From: Glycomyces salinus
Lineage (GTDB): Bacteria; Actinomycetota; Actinomycetes; Mycobacteriales; Micromonosporaceae
Length of the DNA: 64,000 bases
Reading direction: 5' to 3'
Assembly (NCBI RefSeq): GCF_016428645.1
Contig: NZ_JAELXW010000001.1
Span: 124,001-188,000 of the forward strand
Below, piece after piece: positions 43,843 to 53,551 of the stretch (position 1 is its first letter; each line of letters begins with the position of its first letter). The notes under the pieces are model-generated. The model had not been told where the DNA came from and made no database searches. It worked only from the letters and a program-made list of their open reading frames with translations. A program made the translations under genes and the position numbers.

Positions 43843-45000
43843 ATGCGCCGATCGACTCCGGCGGCTCTGGTTGCCGCAGCCACCCTCACGCTCGCCTCGT
43901 GCTCGTTCGGCGAACCGCCCGAGCCCGAGGCCGGGCAGCCACCGAACCTGCCGACGCCCTCCGAAGGGGCGCAGGAGGAGCCGGCGAGCTTCCTGAACGT
44001 CGTCGCCGAGAACCTCGAGGTGCCCTGGGGCATGGACTTCCTGCCGGACGGAGCGGCCCTCATCGGCGAGCGCGACTCCGGCCGCATCCTGTCGATCACC
44101 GTCGCCGAGGACGGGACACCCTCGGAGCCGGAGGAGGTCTACGTCGTCGAGGACATCGACTCGGAGGGCGACGGGGGCCTGCTCGGACTGGCCGTCTCCC
44201 CCGACTACCAGGAGGACTCGACCGTCTACGCCATCTACACGACCGACGAGGACAACCGGGTCGCCGCGATCGACCTCGCGGGCGAGGACGAACCCGAGCC
44301 GATCCTGACCGGCATCCCGTCCGGGCCGTCCGCCAACGGCGGCGCTCTCGCCTTCGGCCCCGAGGGGAACCTGTGGGCGGCCACCGGCGACGCCGGGAAC
44401 CCGGAGCTGGCGCAGGACCCCGATTCGCTGGGCGGCAAGATCCTCAGCGTCACCACCGAGGGCGAACCGGCCGAGGGAAACCCCGATGCGGAGTCGCCGG
44501 TGTACTCCAGCGGCCACCACAACGTCCAAGGGCTGGCCTGGAACCCCGACGGGCAGCTGTTCGCCAGCGAGTTCGGCGGCGATCTGGCCGACGAGATCAA
44601 CATGATCGAGGCCGGCGGCAACTACGGGTGGCCGATCTACGAGGGCCCGGCCGGCGACGAGGAGTACGTCGACCCGATCGCGTACTGGGAGCCGTTCGAG
44701 GCTACCTGCTCGGGCACGGCCTTCGCCGAGCAGACGCTGGTGACCGCGTGCCTGCGGGGCCAGCGCCTGTGGATACTCGAGTTCGACTCGAACGGTGCGG
44801 TCGCCGGCGAACCGCGTCCGACGCTCGAGGCGGAGTACGGTCGGCTACGATCGGTCGCCATGGGCCCCGACGGGATGCTGTGGCTGACCACCTCGAATCG
44901 CGACGGAGAATGCGTCGCCGAACGCGGTTGCACGGTCGGAGAGACCGATGATCGCGTTCTTCGCTTCGCCACCGCATACGCCGCGGAAGGAAGAATCTGA
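43843..45000 (+). CDS. Glucose/sorbosone dehydrogenase-like lipoprotein
   Basis: 385-residue six-bladed beta-propeller of the soluble PQQ-dependent sugar dehydrogenase family. A signal peptide ends in a lipobox with LASC (Cys20), so it is probably a surface lipoprotein. Markers include LEVPWGMDFLPDGAALIGER, GGLLGLAVSPDY and GGNYGWPIYEG; PQQ use is inferred from family. ATG with GGAGG 4 nt upstream. Its last base overlaps the next start. Confidence 0.88.
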   Translation: MRRSTPAALVAAATLTLASCSFGEPPEPEAGQPPNLPTPSEGAQEEPASFLNVVAENLEVPWGMDFLPDGAALIGERDSGRILSITVAEDGTPSEPEEVYVVEDIDSEGDGGLLGLAVSPDYQEDSTVYAIYTTDEDNRVAAIDLAGEDEPEPILTGIPSGPSANGGALAFGPEGNLWAATGDAGNPELAQDPDSLGGKILSVTTEGEPAEGNPDAESPVYSSGHHNVQGLAWNPDGQLFASEFGGDLADEINMIEAGGNYGWPIYEGPAGDEEYVDPIAYWEPFEATCSGTAFAEQTLVTACLRGQRLWILEFDSNGAVAGEPRPTLEAEYGRLRSVAMGPDGMLWLTTSNRDGECVAERGCTVGETDDRVLRFATAYAAEGRI

Positions 45001-46574
45001 TGGCTCGACCGATCGCTTCGAAGACCAGGGCGGCCTGGAGCCGTGCCGGACGCGGGGCGAAGCGGGCGTGGAGGCGGGCCCGGGCGGTGTCCCGGAGGGT
45101 CCGCTCGTCCTCCGGCGCCCGTCGCCTCGGCTCCGCCGTCGCCGTCCTCCTGATGGGCACCGTCGCCGCGGCGGGCGGGCTGCTGGTGGGCAGCACGCAG
45201 GCCGACATCGGGCCCTTCGGCACGACCCTGGCCGTCCATCCGGACTTCCGCGGCGAGACCGTGGTCAACATCCCGCCGCTTGGCGACGTCGTCTTCGACA
45301 GCCATGACGGGCCGCTCGGCCTGAGCATGCGGCTGGACTCGGTCGACCCCGAGGCGGCGCAGGGCATCATCAACACCCCCGACGGGGTCACCTCGGCCTC
45401 CCAGCACCTGGCCTCCGAGGTCACCGCCGCGGTCGTGCGCGTCGTCGTCGAGGCGCTGGCGGTGGTGACGCTGTTCGGGCTGCTGGTGGGGGCGCTGGTG
45501 TTCCGGAACATGCGGCGCACCCTCCTGACGGGACTGTCGTCACTGGCGGTCACCGCGTCCCTGCTGGGCTACTCGGCCTCGACCCTGCAACCGGAGTCGA
45601 TCGCCGAGCCCCGCTACGAGGGGCTGCTGGCCTACGCCCCGCAGGTGGTCGGCAACGCCGAGGACATCGCCGACAACTACGAGCAGTACGTGGCGAACCT
45701 CCAGAAGTTCGTCACCAACATCTCCTCGTTCTACGCCCTGGCCACCGACCTCCCGCAGCTGGAGGTCGACGACGACACCATCCGGGTCCTGCACGTCTCC
45801 GACATCCACCTCAACCCTTCGGCCTGGCACGTCATGGAGTCGGTGGTCGCCCAGTTCGACATCGACGCCGTGGCCGACACCGGCGACCTGAACGACTGGG
45901 GCTCGGAGCAGGAGGCCGAGATCTTCTCGCGCGGGGTCACCCAGATCGACGCGCCGTACGTATTCGTCAAGGGCAACCACGACTCGGCCACGACCGTCGC
46001 GGCGCTGGCCGCCTACGACAACGTGACCGTGCTCGACGGGGAGGTCCAGGAGATCGCCGGGCTGCGGTTCGCCGGGGTGGCCGATCCGCGATTCACCCCC
46101 GACAAGGGCGATCAGCCCTCCAGCGAGTACGCCCAGCAGATGCTCGAACAGGCCGGCGAGCGGCTCCGCGAGGTGATCATCGACTCCGGGGGCGCCGATG
46201 TGGCGATGGTCCACGAGCCGCCGATGTCGGTGCCGCTGACCGGAGAGGTGCCGCTGGTCCTGGCCGGGCACACCCACAAGCGGGCCGTCCAGGACCTCGG
46301 CGAGGGCACCACGCTGATGGTCGAGGGCTCGACCGGCGCGGCCGGACTGCGCGCCTTCGCCAACGAGCAGGTGCTCAAGATGGACATGGACGTCCTCTAC
46401 TTCGACCCCGACACGAAGGACTTGGTCGCCTACGACTCGATCTCGGTCGGCACCGTCGGCGAATCGGACATCACCCTCGACCGGACCATCGTCCCTCCCG
46501 ACGACGAGACCGAGGAGATCCCGGACGGCCAGACCCCGACCGAGGTCGAGCCCTCCACCGAGCCCGAGGACTGA
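45000..46574 (+). CDS. Membrane-anchored calcineurin-like metallophosphoesterase
   Basis: 524 residues. A very basic N terminus and two to three membrane helices (GSAVAVLLMGTVAAAGGLLV, then AVVTLFGLLVGALVFRN and LLTGLSSLAVTASLLGYSAS) precede a metallophosphoesterase domain with VLHVSDIHLNPSAW, VADTGDLNDWG, VFVKGNHDS and VLAGHTHKRAV, all metal ligands present. The tail is acidic and low-complexity. Probably hydrolyses a phosphoester outside the membrane or at its surface; the substrate is unknown. Coupled to the lipoprotein gene (TGATG). Confidence 0.85.
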   Translation: MARPIASKTRAAWSRAGRGAKRAWRRARAVSRRVRSSSGARRLGSAVAVLLMGTVAAAGGLLVGSTQADIGPFGTTLAVHPDFRGETVVNIPPLGDVVFDSHDGPLGLSMRLDSVDPEAAQGIINTPDGVTSASQHLASEVTAAVVRVVVEALAVVTLFGLLVGALVFRNMRRTLLTGLSSLAVTASLLGYSASTLQPESIAEPRYEGLLAYAPQVVGNAEDIADNYEQYVANLQKFVTNISSFYALATDLPQLEVDDDTIRVLHVSDIHLNPSAWHVMESVVAQFDIDAVADTGDLNDWGSEQEAEIFSRGVTQIDAPYVFVKGNHDSATTVAALAAYDNVTVLDGEVQEIAGLRFAGVADPRFTPDKGDQPSSEYAQQMLEQAGERLREVIIDSGGADVAMVHEPPMSVPLTGEVPLVLAGHTHKRAVQDLGEGTTLMVEGSTGAAGLRAFANEQVLKMDMDVLYFDPDTKDLVAYDSISVGTVGESDITLDRTIVPPDDETEEIPDGQTPTEVEPSTEPED

Positions 46575-46601
46575 CCCCGGCGCCGGCCCGCCGATCCGCC
46601 G

Positions 46602-47942
46602 TCACATCAGCGGGCCGAGCACGAAGGCGGCGATGGAGAAGTACAGGACCAGACCGGTCGCGTCGCACAGGGTCGAGACCATCGGCGCCGAGATGACGGC
46701 CGGGTCGATGCGGACCTTCCTGGCGATCAGCGGTAGGAAGGCCCCGACGAAGGTCGACCAGGTGCAGATCGTCAGCAGCGTCAGGGCGATGACGAGGCCG
46801 ATGTCGGGCCCGTAGAAGACGGCGACCAGAGGCCCGCCGACGATCGCGAGCATCGCCCCGAGCAGCACTCCCACCCGGCCCTCGCGCCAGATGATCCTGA
46901 TCGTGTCGGAGAAGCGGACCTCGCCGACGGCCATGGCGCGGATGATGACCGCCGATGCCTGGGAGCCGGAGTTACCGCCCACGCCGGTCAGCAGCGAGAT
47001 GAACACCGCCAGGACCGTGACCTCCTCCAGGGCGGCCTCGTAGTAGTTGAGCACCGAGACCGTCAGCGTCCCGGCCAGGCCCAGCAGGAGCAGCCACACC
47101 GCGCGCTTGCGGGCCAGAATGAACACCCCGGCCGACAGGTAGGGGCGCTCGAGCGGCTCGGAACCGCCGGACAGGGCCGCGTCCTCGGTGTCCTCGGCCT
47201 CCAGGACCTCCATCGCGTCGTCGAAGGTGATCAGGCCGACCAGGCGGTCCTCGTGGTCGACGACGGGCAGGGCGGCCAGGTTGGCCTCCTGGATCAGGCG
47301 CGCGGCCTCCTCCTGGTCGGTGTCGGTGCGGACCTGGTGGTGGTCCTCGGCCATGAGCGAGGCGACCTCCGAGTCCGGGTCGGCGGCGACCAGGTCGGGC
47401 AGGGCCACCGTGCCCAGCAGCTTGCGGTGCCCGTCGGTGACCGGGAGGACGTCCAGGTGGCGGGGGCGTTCCCGCAGGTGCCTGATGCGCTCGATCGCGG
47501 CGGCGGCGCTCATAGAGGCGCGCAGCGAGACGTAGTCGGGGGTCATGATGCGCCCGGCCGACTCGGGGTCGTAGCCGAGGAGCCGGGCGGTGGAGATGCG
47601 CTCGGCCGGACTCAGCTGGGCCTGGAAGCGGGTGGCGACCATCGCGGGCATCTCGTCGAAGAGCTTGGCCCGGTCGTCGGCCTCCATGGAGTCGAGCAGG
47701 TCGCGGACGGTCTCGGTCTTGAGCGCGTCGAGCAGTTCCTGCTGGTGGACGGTGTCGAGTTCCTCGAAGACGGCGAGCGCGCGGTCCTTGGGGAGCAGCC
47801 GGAAGCGGACGGCCTGGTCGGCCAGGTCCACGCGGGGCAGCTCCTCTGCCAGTTCGACGGTCGAGGAATCGGCCAGTTCCAGGCGAAGGGCCGCCAGCTC
47901 GTCGACGGCCGCCGGGGAGATCGGGTGGATGGTCTGCGACAT
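46602..47942 (-). CDS. mgtE: Magnesium transporter MgtE
   Basis: 446-residue MgtE-type Mg2+ channel. An N-terminal MgtE domain (LLDSMEADDRAKLFDEMPAM), two CBS domains (MTPDYVSLRASMSAAAAIER and the second near 205-260) and a C-terminal five-helix pore with GVGGNSGSQASAVIIRAMA are present; in the family, Mg2+ binding to the N and CBS domains closes the channel. ATG 47942 follows AAGGAGG at 8 nt; GTG 47951 lies too close to the ribosome site. A leader ORF with acid and proline residues lies upstream. Confidence 0.95.
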   Translation of the reverse strand: MSQTIHPISPAAVDELAALRLELADSSTVELAEELPRVDLADQAVRFRLLPKDRALAVFEELDTVHQQELLDALKTETVRDLLDSMEADDRAKLFDEMPAMVATRFQAQLSPAERISTARLLGYDPESAGRIMTPDYVSLRASMSAAAAIERIRHLRERPRHLDVLPVTDGHRKLLGTVALPDLVAADPDSEVASLMAEDHHQVRTDTDQEEAARLIQEANLAALPVVDHEDRLVGLITFDDAMEVLEAEDTEDAALSGGSEPLERPYLSAGVFILARKRAVWLLLLGLAGTLTVSVLNYYEAALEEVTVLAVFISLLTGVGGNSGSQASAVIIRAMAVGEVRFSDTIRIIWREGRVGVLLGAMLAIVGGPLVAVFYGPDIGLVIALTLLTICTWSTFVGAFLPLIARKVRIDPAVISAPMVSTLCDATGLVLYFSIAAFVLGPLM

Positions 47943-48019
47943 CTCAGCCACCTCCTTACACGGGGTTGCTGCCGTGCCCGCCTGCGGTGGTGTGAAAGCC
48001 GCGGTCGAGGACGCCCGCC

Positions 48020-48106
48020 TCAGAATGCAAGGGGACGCGGGGCACGGTCATGAGCGAATGGGAAGAACTCGTCGGTATCTCGACTGGGACTGGGGTCGTC
48101 GCCCAC
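48020..48106 (-). CDS. Putative Mg2+-sensing leader peptide of mgtE (28 aa)
   Basis: GTG 48106 follows GAGGAGG at 8 nt, exactly the layout seen at mgtE itself. The peptide begins MGDDPSPSRDTDEFFPFA and continues HDRAPRPLAF, i.e. rich in Asp/Glu and Pro near the start. Such residues destabilise ribosomes at low Mg2+ in enterobacterial MgtL-type leaders, which resemble this one. It ends 77 nt before mgtE. The function is inference from sequence logic; the peptide may also be only a chance ORF. Confidence 0.6.
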   Translation of the reverse strand: MGDDPSPSRDTDEFFPFAHDRAPRPLAF

Positions 48107-48188
48107 TTCGCTCACCTCCTCAGGCCGTGCACCTCTCGGTGGCGTCTCTGGGCCCGTCGGGGCCCGTCTGCCGCGCTCAAGCGTAACA

Positions 48189-48217
48189 GCGGCACCGGCC
48201 CTTCGGGCCGGTGCCGC
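48189..48217 (-). terminator. 13-bp hairpin after gatB
   Basis: GCGGCACCGGCCC and GGGCCGGTGCCGC form a perfect 13-bp stem with a 3-nt loop, 28 nt after the gatB stop and just before the mgtE leader region. A minus-strand -10-like TACGCT follows and may start the mgtE transcript. A GGGCCC/GGGCCC hairpin (48148-48165) lies further on. Confidence 0.75.
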
Positions 48218-48244
48218 GTGGTGATTCGCTGTGGTTTCAGCCGC

Positions 48245-49732
48245 TCAGGTGAGTTTGTTCAGAATGAGTTCACGCACCGTCTTGGCGTCGGCCTGGCCCT
48301 TGGTGGTCTTCATGACCGCGCCGATGAGGGCCCCGGCGGCGGCGTGCTTGCCGCCGCGGATCTTCTCGGCGACGTCGGGGTTGGCCGCGATGGCCTCCTC
48401 GACGGCGGCCTCCAGCGCGCCGGTGTCGGAGACGACTTCGAGGCCGCGCGCGGCGGCGACTTCGGCCGGGCCGCCCTCGCCGGCCAGGACACCGTCGATG
48501 ACCTGGCGGGCCAGCTTGTCGTTGAGCTTGCCGTCCTCGACCATGCCCTGGAGCTCGGCCACCTGGGCCGGGGTGACGGCCAGGGCGCCGAGCTCGGCGC
48601 CGGTCTCGTTGGCGCGGCGCGAAAGCTCGCCCAACCACCACTTGACCGCGCCGGAGGCGCTGGTCCCGGCGGCGATGGTCGATTCGATCAGTTCGACCGC
48701 GTCGGCGTTGACCACCGACTGCATCTCCTTGTCGGCCAGGCCCCATTCGGCCTGGAGCCGCTCGCGGCGCTTGCGCGGCGGCTCGGGCAGCGAGGCGCGC
48801 AGCTCCTCGACCCATTCGCGGGAGGGCTCCATCACGGCCAGGTCGGGCTCGGGGAAGTACCGGTAGTCCGTCGCCTCCTCTTTGGAGCGTCCGGGGCTGG
48901 TCTCGCCGCTGGCCTCCTGGAAGTGGCGGGTCTCCTGGACGATCTTCTCGCCGCCGTCCAGCAGCGCGGACTGGCGCCGGACCTCGTAGCGGACGGCCCG
49001 CTCTACGCTGCGCAGCGAGTTGACGTTCTTGGTCTCGGTGCGGGTCCCCCAGGCGTCGCCGGGTTTGTTCAGCGAGAGGTTGACGTCGCAGCGCATCGAG
49101 CCCTGCTCCATGCGGACATCGGAGACGCCCAGGGAGCGGACGATGTCGCGCAGCTCGGTGGCGTAGGCGCGCGCGACCTCGGGAGCGAGCTCGGCGGTGC
49201 CGGCGACCGGCTTGGTGACGATCTCGACCAGCGGGATGCCGGCGCGGTTGTAGTCGACCAGGGACTCGGTCGCGCCGTGGATGCGGCCGGTGGCGCCTCC
49301 GACGTGGAGGGTCTTGCCGGTGTCCTCTTCGAGGTGGACGCGCTCGATCTCGACCCGGTAGGTCCGGCCGTCGACGGCCACGTCGACGTAGCCGTCCTCG
49401 CAGAGCGGCTCCTCGTACTGGGAGGTCTGGAAGTTCTTCGGCATGTCCGGGTAGAAGTAGTTCTTCCGGGCGAAGCGGGTCCATTCGGCGATGCGGCAGT
49501 TCAGGGCCAGGCCGATCTTGATGGTGGCCTCGATCGCGGCCCGGTTGGCCACCGGCAGGGCCCCGGGCAGCGCCAGGCACACCGGGCAGACCTGGGTGTT
49601 GGGCTCGGCGCCGAACTCGGTCGAGCAGCCGCAGAACATCTTGGTGTTCGTGTCGAGCTCGATGTGGGTCTCGAGCCCGAGGACGGGCTCGTAGGCGGCC
49701 ATCGCGGCCTCGTAGGTGTTGAGTTTCGTCAT
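48245..49732 (-). CDS. gatB: Asp/Glu-tRNA amidotransferase subunit B
   Basis: 495-residue GatB, the kinase-like subunit that activates misacylated Glu-tRNA-Gln or Asp-tRNA-Asn and binds tRNA through its C-terminal YqeY-like tail. [20 protein letters not shown] and [20 protein letters not shown] are the standard N-terminal signature, with the Cys zinc site (FCGCS, CPVC). Ends with a normal tail domain. It lies 5 nt after the gatA stop; third gene of gatC-gatA-gatB. Confidence 0.97.
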   Translation of the reverse strand: MTKLNTYEAAMAAYEPVLGLETHIELDTNTKMFCGCSTEFGAEPNTQVCPVCLALPGALPVANRAAIEATIKIGLALNCRIAEWTRFARKNYFYPDMPKNFQTSQYEEPLCEDGYVDVAVDGRTYRVEIERVHLEEDTGKTLHVGGATGRIHGATESLVDYNRAGIPLVEIVTKPVAGTAELAPEVARAYATELRDIVRSLGVSDVRMEQGSMRCDVNLSLNKPGDAWGTRTETKNVNSLRSVERAVRYEVRRQSALLDGGEKIVQETRHFQEASGETSPGRSKEEATDYRYFPEPDLAVMEPSREWVEELRASLPEPPRKRRERLQAEWGLADKEMQSVVNADAVELIESTIAAGTSASGAVKWWLGELSRRANETGAELGALAVTPAQVAELQGMVEDGKLNDKLARQVIDGVLAGEGGPAEVAAARGLEVVSDTGALEAAVEEAIAANPDVAEKIRGGKHAAAGALIGAVMKTTKGQADAKTVRELILNKLT

Positions 49733-49737
49733 GACTC

Positions 49738-51240
49738 CTACTTCCCAATCTCGGGCGCGGTGTCGGCCAGCGGGGTCTCCTGGGTGGACTCCAGGGCCGC
49801 GGCGACGCGGTAGGCGATGTCGTCGCCCAGGACCGGGCCCATGACCTGGAGGCCGACGGGCATGCCTTCGGAGAGACCGACCGGGACCGAGACGCCCGGT
49901 CCGCCGTAGAGGTTCGACGGAATCGTGTAGAGGTCGGCGAGGTACATCTGGTACGGGTCGCCGGTGCGCTCGCCGAACTTGAAGGCGATGAACGGCGTGG
50001 TCGGGCTGACCAGGGCGTCGACCTGATCGAAGGCGGCCTCGAAGTCGCGCTTGATGAGCGTGCGGACCTTCTGGGCCTGGCCGTAGAAGGCGTCGACGTA
50101 GCCGGCGGACAGCGCGTAGGTGCCCAGGATGATGCGGCGCTTGACCTCGGGGCCGAAACCGGCCTCGCGGGTCAGGCTCATGACCTCCTCGAGGCCGCGC
50201 TGACCGTCGTCGCCGCTGCGCAGGCCGTAGCGGACCCCGTCGTAGCGGGCCAGGTTCGAGCTGGCCTCGGAGGGGGCGATGAGGTAGTAGGTCGGCAGCG
50301 CGTACTTGAAGGACGGGCAGGAGACCTCGACGATCTCGGCGCCGAGTTTGACCAGCCGGTCGACCCCGGACTGGTAGGCGTCGACGACGCCGGACTCGGC
50401 CGCGTCCGCGCCCTCGGCGAACTCCTTGACGACGCCGAGCCGGACGCCGCTGAGGTCGCCGCTCGCGCCGTGTCTGGCGGCCGTGGCCACCTGCGGGACG
50501 GGCGCGTCGATCGAGGTCGAGTCGCGCGGGTCGTGCCCGGAGATGACCTCGTGGAGCAGAGCGGCGTCGAGGGCGTTGCGCGAGACCGGGCCCGGGGTGT
50601 CCAGCGAGGACGAGAAGGCGATGAGCCCGTAGCGGGAGTTGGAGCCGTAGGTCGGCTTGCCGCCGAAGGTGCCGGTGACGGCGCCGGGCTGGCGGATGGA
50701 CCCGCCGGTGTCGGTGCCGATTGCGAGCGGGGCCATCTTCGCGGCCACCGCCGCGGCCGAACCGCCGCCGGAGCCGCCGGGGATGCGCCCGGTGTCCCAG
50801 GGGTTCAGGGTCTTGCCGAAGGCCGAGTACTCGGTGGAGGACCCCATGGCGAACTCGTCCATGTTGGTCTTGCCGAGTATCGGCATCCGCGCGGTCTTGA
50901 TCCGCTCGACGATGGTCGCGTCGTAGGGCGGGATCCAGCCTTCGAGGATCTTGGAGGCGGCGGTGGTCGGCATGCCCTTGGTGACCACGACGTCCTTGAT
51001 CGCGATGGGGACGCCGGCGAGCGGGCCGAGCTCCTCGCCTCGGGCGATGGCCGCGTCGACCTCGGCCGCGGTGGCCAGGGCGCCCTCGCGGTCGACATGC
51101 AGGAACGCCTTGATCTCTCCGTCGACGGCGTCGATGCGGTCGAGGTGGGCCTCGGTGATCTCGTACGAGGTGGCGCGGCCGGTGCGTATGGCCTCGGCCA
51201 TGTGCACGGCGGTCTGGTCTATGGCGCGGTGTCCGGTCAT
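49738..51240 (-). CDS. gatA: Asp/Glu-tRNA amidotransferase subunit A
   Basis: 500-residue amidase-signature subunit that frees ammonia from glutamine. The Ser-cisSer-Lys machinery is visible: [16 protein letters not shown] (Lys) and [15 protein letters not shown] followed by [13 protein letters not shown] (Ser and cis-Ser). Typical length. Second gene of gatCAB; start 2 nt after gatC stop. Confidence 0.97.
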   Translation of the reverse strand: MTGHRAIDQTAVHMAEAIRTGRATSYEITEAHLDRIDAVDGEIKAFLHVDREGALATAAEVDAAIARGEELGPLAGVPIAIKDVVVTKGMPTTAASKILEGWIPPYDATIVERIKTARMPILGKTNMDEFAMGSSTEYSAFGKTLNPWDTGRIPGGSGGGSAAAVAAKMAPLAIGTDTGGSIRQPGAVTGTFGGKPTYGSNSRYGLIAFSSSLDTPGPVSRNALDAALLHEVISGHDPRDSTSIDAPVPQVATAARHGASGDLSGVRLGVVKEFAEGADAAESGVVDAYQSGVDRLVKLGAEIVEVSCPSFKYALPTYYLIAPSEASSNLARYDGVRYGLRSGDDGQRGLEEVMSLTREAGFGPEVKRRIILGTYALSAGYVDAFYGQAQKVRTLIKRDFEAAFDQVDALVSPTTPFIAFKFGERTGDPYQMYLADLYTIPSNLYGGPGVSVPVGLSEGMPVGLQVMGPVLGDDIAYRVAAALESTQETPLADTAPEIGK

Positions 51241-51242
51241 GA

Positions 51243-51542
51243 CTAGGCCTCCTCGTCCAGGATGCGCGGTACGCGGAAGCGGTCCTCGGCGGTGTCGGGT
51301 GCTCCGGCCAGGACGTCCTCGCGCGGCAGGGAGGGCTGGTGCTGGTCTTCCCGGAACACGTTCACCAGCGGCACCGCGTGCGAGGTCGGCTCGACCCCTT
51401 CGGTGTCGACCTCGCCGAGGGTCTTCATCGATTCGAGGATGACGTCGAGCTGGCCCGCGAAGGCGTCGAGCTCGTCATCGGTGACTTCGAGGCGGGCCAG
51501 TCGCGCCAGATGCGCGACTTCCTCGCGTGAAATCGTACTCAC
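51243..51542 (-). CDS. gatC: Asp/Glu-tRNA amidotransferase subunit C
   Basis: 99-residue GatC, a small stabiliser of GatA and Gat[21 protein letters not shown] is the family N-terminal signature, and the usual [12 protein letters not shown] motif near the middle is present. First gene of the operon; the upstream 51543-51682 holds only the end of a neighbour and a hairpin. Confidence 0.97.
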   Translation of the reverse strand: MSTISREEVAHLARLARLEVTDDELDAFAGQLDVILESMKTLGEVDTEGVEPTSHAVPLVNVFREDQHQPSLPREDVLAGAPDTAEDRFRVPRILDEEA

Positions 51543-51633
51543 GACAGGCGTTTCCTAACGGTTCTTAGCTGCGGGAAGACCTATCGAGTCTAGATGCCCC
51601 GCGACCTGTCGGCCACGGGGCCCTGGCGCGGCG

Positions 51634-51670
51634 CGAAACGCGGCACCGCGCTCGGCGGCACCGCGTTTCG
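51634..51670 (-). terminator. Hairpin after the DASS transporter gene
   Basis: CGAAACGCGG and CCGCGTTTCG form a 10-bp stem with an inner repeat of GCGGCACCGCG, 13 nt after the stop at 51683. No T tract. Confidence 0.6.
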
Positions 51671-51682
51671 AGGCGTGTCGGG

Positions 51683-53194
51683 CTAGAGGAACACCCACAT
51701 GACGACGGTGTACATCGCGGCCATGATGAGGACCAGCGAGATGACGTTGAGCAGCGCGCCGCCCCGGACCATCTGGCCGATCCTGATCTGGCCGGAGCCG
51801 AATACGATCGCGTTCGGCGGCGTGGCGACCGGCAGCATGAACGCCATCGTCGCGGCCAGGGCGGTCGGGATGAGCAGCGTGAGCGGCGCGATGCCGAGCC
51901 CGGCGGCGACCCCGGCCATGACCGGCAGGAACGTGTTGGTGGTGGCGGTGTTGGACGTCAGCTCGGTCAGCAGGAGCACGGAGGCGGCGACGACCAGGAC
52001 GACCACCCAGGTGGGTATGCCTTCGAGGGCGGAGACCTGCTCGCCGATCCAGACCGACAGGCCCGTGCCGCTGACCTGCGCCGACAGCGCCAGGCCGCCG
52101 CCGAAGAGCAGCAGGATGCCCCACGGCAGCTCCTTCATCGCGACCCAGTCGAGGACGCGGGTCCCGTCGGACTTGACCGGGATGAGGAACAGGGCGATCG
52201 CCGCGGCCATGGCCACCATGGCGTCGTTGTAACTGCCGAACCAGGTGTTGTTCTCGACGAACGTCTCGTTCTGCCCGAGCAGTCCGAAGCCGATCCAGCT
52301 CGCGGCGGCGAGGAAGAACACCGCCGCCACGGTCCACTCGGGACGACTCATGCGCCCCAGTTCGGACAGCTGGCCACGGATGAGCTCGCGGCTTCCGGCG
52401 ATCTCGCGGATGCGGGGAGGGAAGACGACCCGGGTGAGGACCAGCCAGGCGAGGACCAGGAACACCACGGCGAGGGGGATGCCGACGACCATCCATTCGG
52501 CGAAACCGATGACGATGCCGTACTCCTGCTCGGCGAAGCCCTTCAGGAGCGCGTTGGGCGGGGTGCCGATGAGGGTGGCGACCGAGCCGATGGAGGCGGC
52601 GTAGGCGATGCCGAGCAGCAGCGCGGTGGAGAAGTTGCGGTCGCGGTTCTCGCCGTCGCCGAGCAGGCTGAGCACGGCCAGGCCGACGGGGTACATCATC
52701 ACGGTGGTCGCGGTGTTCGAGACCCACATGGAGATGAACGCGGTGGCGATCATGAATCCGGCGATGAGCATGACCGGGTTGGTGCCGACGCGGGAGACGA
52801 CGCCGAGGGCGAAGCGCCGGTGCAGGTTCCAGCGCTGCATGGCGAGGCCGATGACGAACCCGCCCATGAACAGCCAGATTATCGGGTTGGCGTAGGGGGC
52901 GACGGCCGTGGCCATGCCGATGGGTTCGCCGGTGTCGGCGCCGACGACGAAGGGGAAGGCGACCATCGGGATCAGGGCGGTGACGGCCAGGGGCAGCGCC
53001 TCGGTCATCCACCAGACCGCCATGAGGACGGCGACGGCCGCGACGAATCGGGCCGAGGCGGACAGTTCGCTGGACAGGAGCGCGAGGTAGACGATGAGGC
53101 CGAGGACGGGGCCGGCGGCCAGTCCGATGCGGCGGCGCAGCCGCAGACCGGCGGTTGGAGGGGCCTCGCTGGGTATCGAGGTGGTAGTCGTCAT
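51683..53194 (-). CDS. DASS/SLC13-family Na+-coupled carboxylate transporter
   Basis: 503-residue inner-membrane transporter with about 11 helices. The two SNT motifs that bind substrate and sodium are VSNTATTVMMYPVG and LTSNTATTNTFLPV. Probable substrates are dicarboxylates or related acids; sulfate is less likely. ATG 53194 with AAAGG upstream. Monocistronic. The upstream 53195-53551 is gene-free and shows no clear element beyond the 5' leader. Confidence 0.9.
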   Translation of the reverse strand: MTTTTSIPSEAPPTAGLRLRRRIGLAAGPVLGLIVYLALLSSELSASARFVAAVAVLMAVWWMTEALPLAVTALIPMVAFPFVVGADTGEPIGMATAVAPYANPIIWLFMGGFVIGLAMQRWNLHRRFALGVVSRVGTNPVMLIAGFMIATAFISMWVSNTATTVMMYPVGLAVLSLLGDGENRDRNFSTALLLGIAYAASIGSVATLIGTPPNALLKGFAEQEYGIVIGFAEWMVVGIPLAVVFLVLAWLVLTRVVFPPRIREIAGSRELIRGQLSELGRMSRPEWTVAAVFFLAAASWIGFGLLGQNETFVENNTWFGSYNDAMVAMAAAIALFLIPVKSDGTRVLDWVAMKELPWGILLLFGGGLALSAQVSGTGLSVWIGEQVSALEGIPTWVVVLVVAASVLLLTELTSNTATTNTFLPVMAGVAAGLGIAPLTLLIPTALAATMAFMLPVATPPNAIVFGSGQIRIGQMVRGGALLNVISLVLIMAAMYTVVMWVFL

Positions 53195-53551
53195 TGACTG
53201 CCGAGCCTTTCGCGTATGAGGACAATGCGGTTTTCGCGGACTGGACGGGTGATACCTGCACTATCCCGCAAACGCGACCCTGTGACAAGCGACACAGCAA
53301 GAAAACCGTGGGCGCGGTTCGAGCCTCCCGAGCCCGGGAGCGTCGCGGCGCACGCCGGATGGCGGCCGGGCCGTTTCGGCGCGATGGCCGAGCGCCGACC
53401 GGTGCGTTGCGGGTGGGACGTCAGTGGCGGGGATGGCCTTCTCTGGCACCCCGGCGAGGGTCGATTCCTCCTTTATGGGAGGAATTGTGGTTTGCAGCTC
53501 ACCTCCATCGGGCGTGAAAACGTGGCGGAGGCAACCGTTGATACAGAATCG

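Noticed and set aside
47952-48188. Mg2+ riboswitch (M-box) in the mgtE leader
   Set aside because: A short AGAGACGCCA word resembles part of the M-box, but the other conserved blocks are absent; the leader-peptide explanation fits better.
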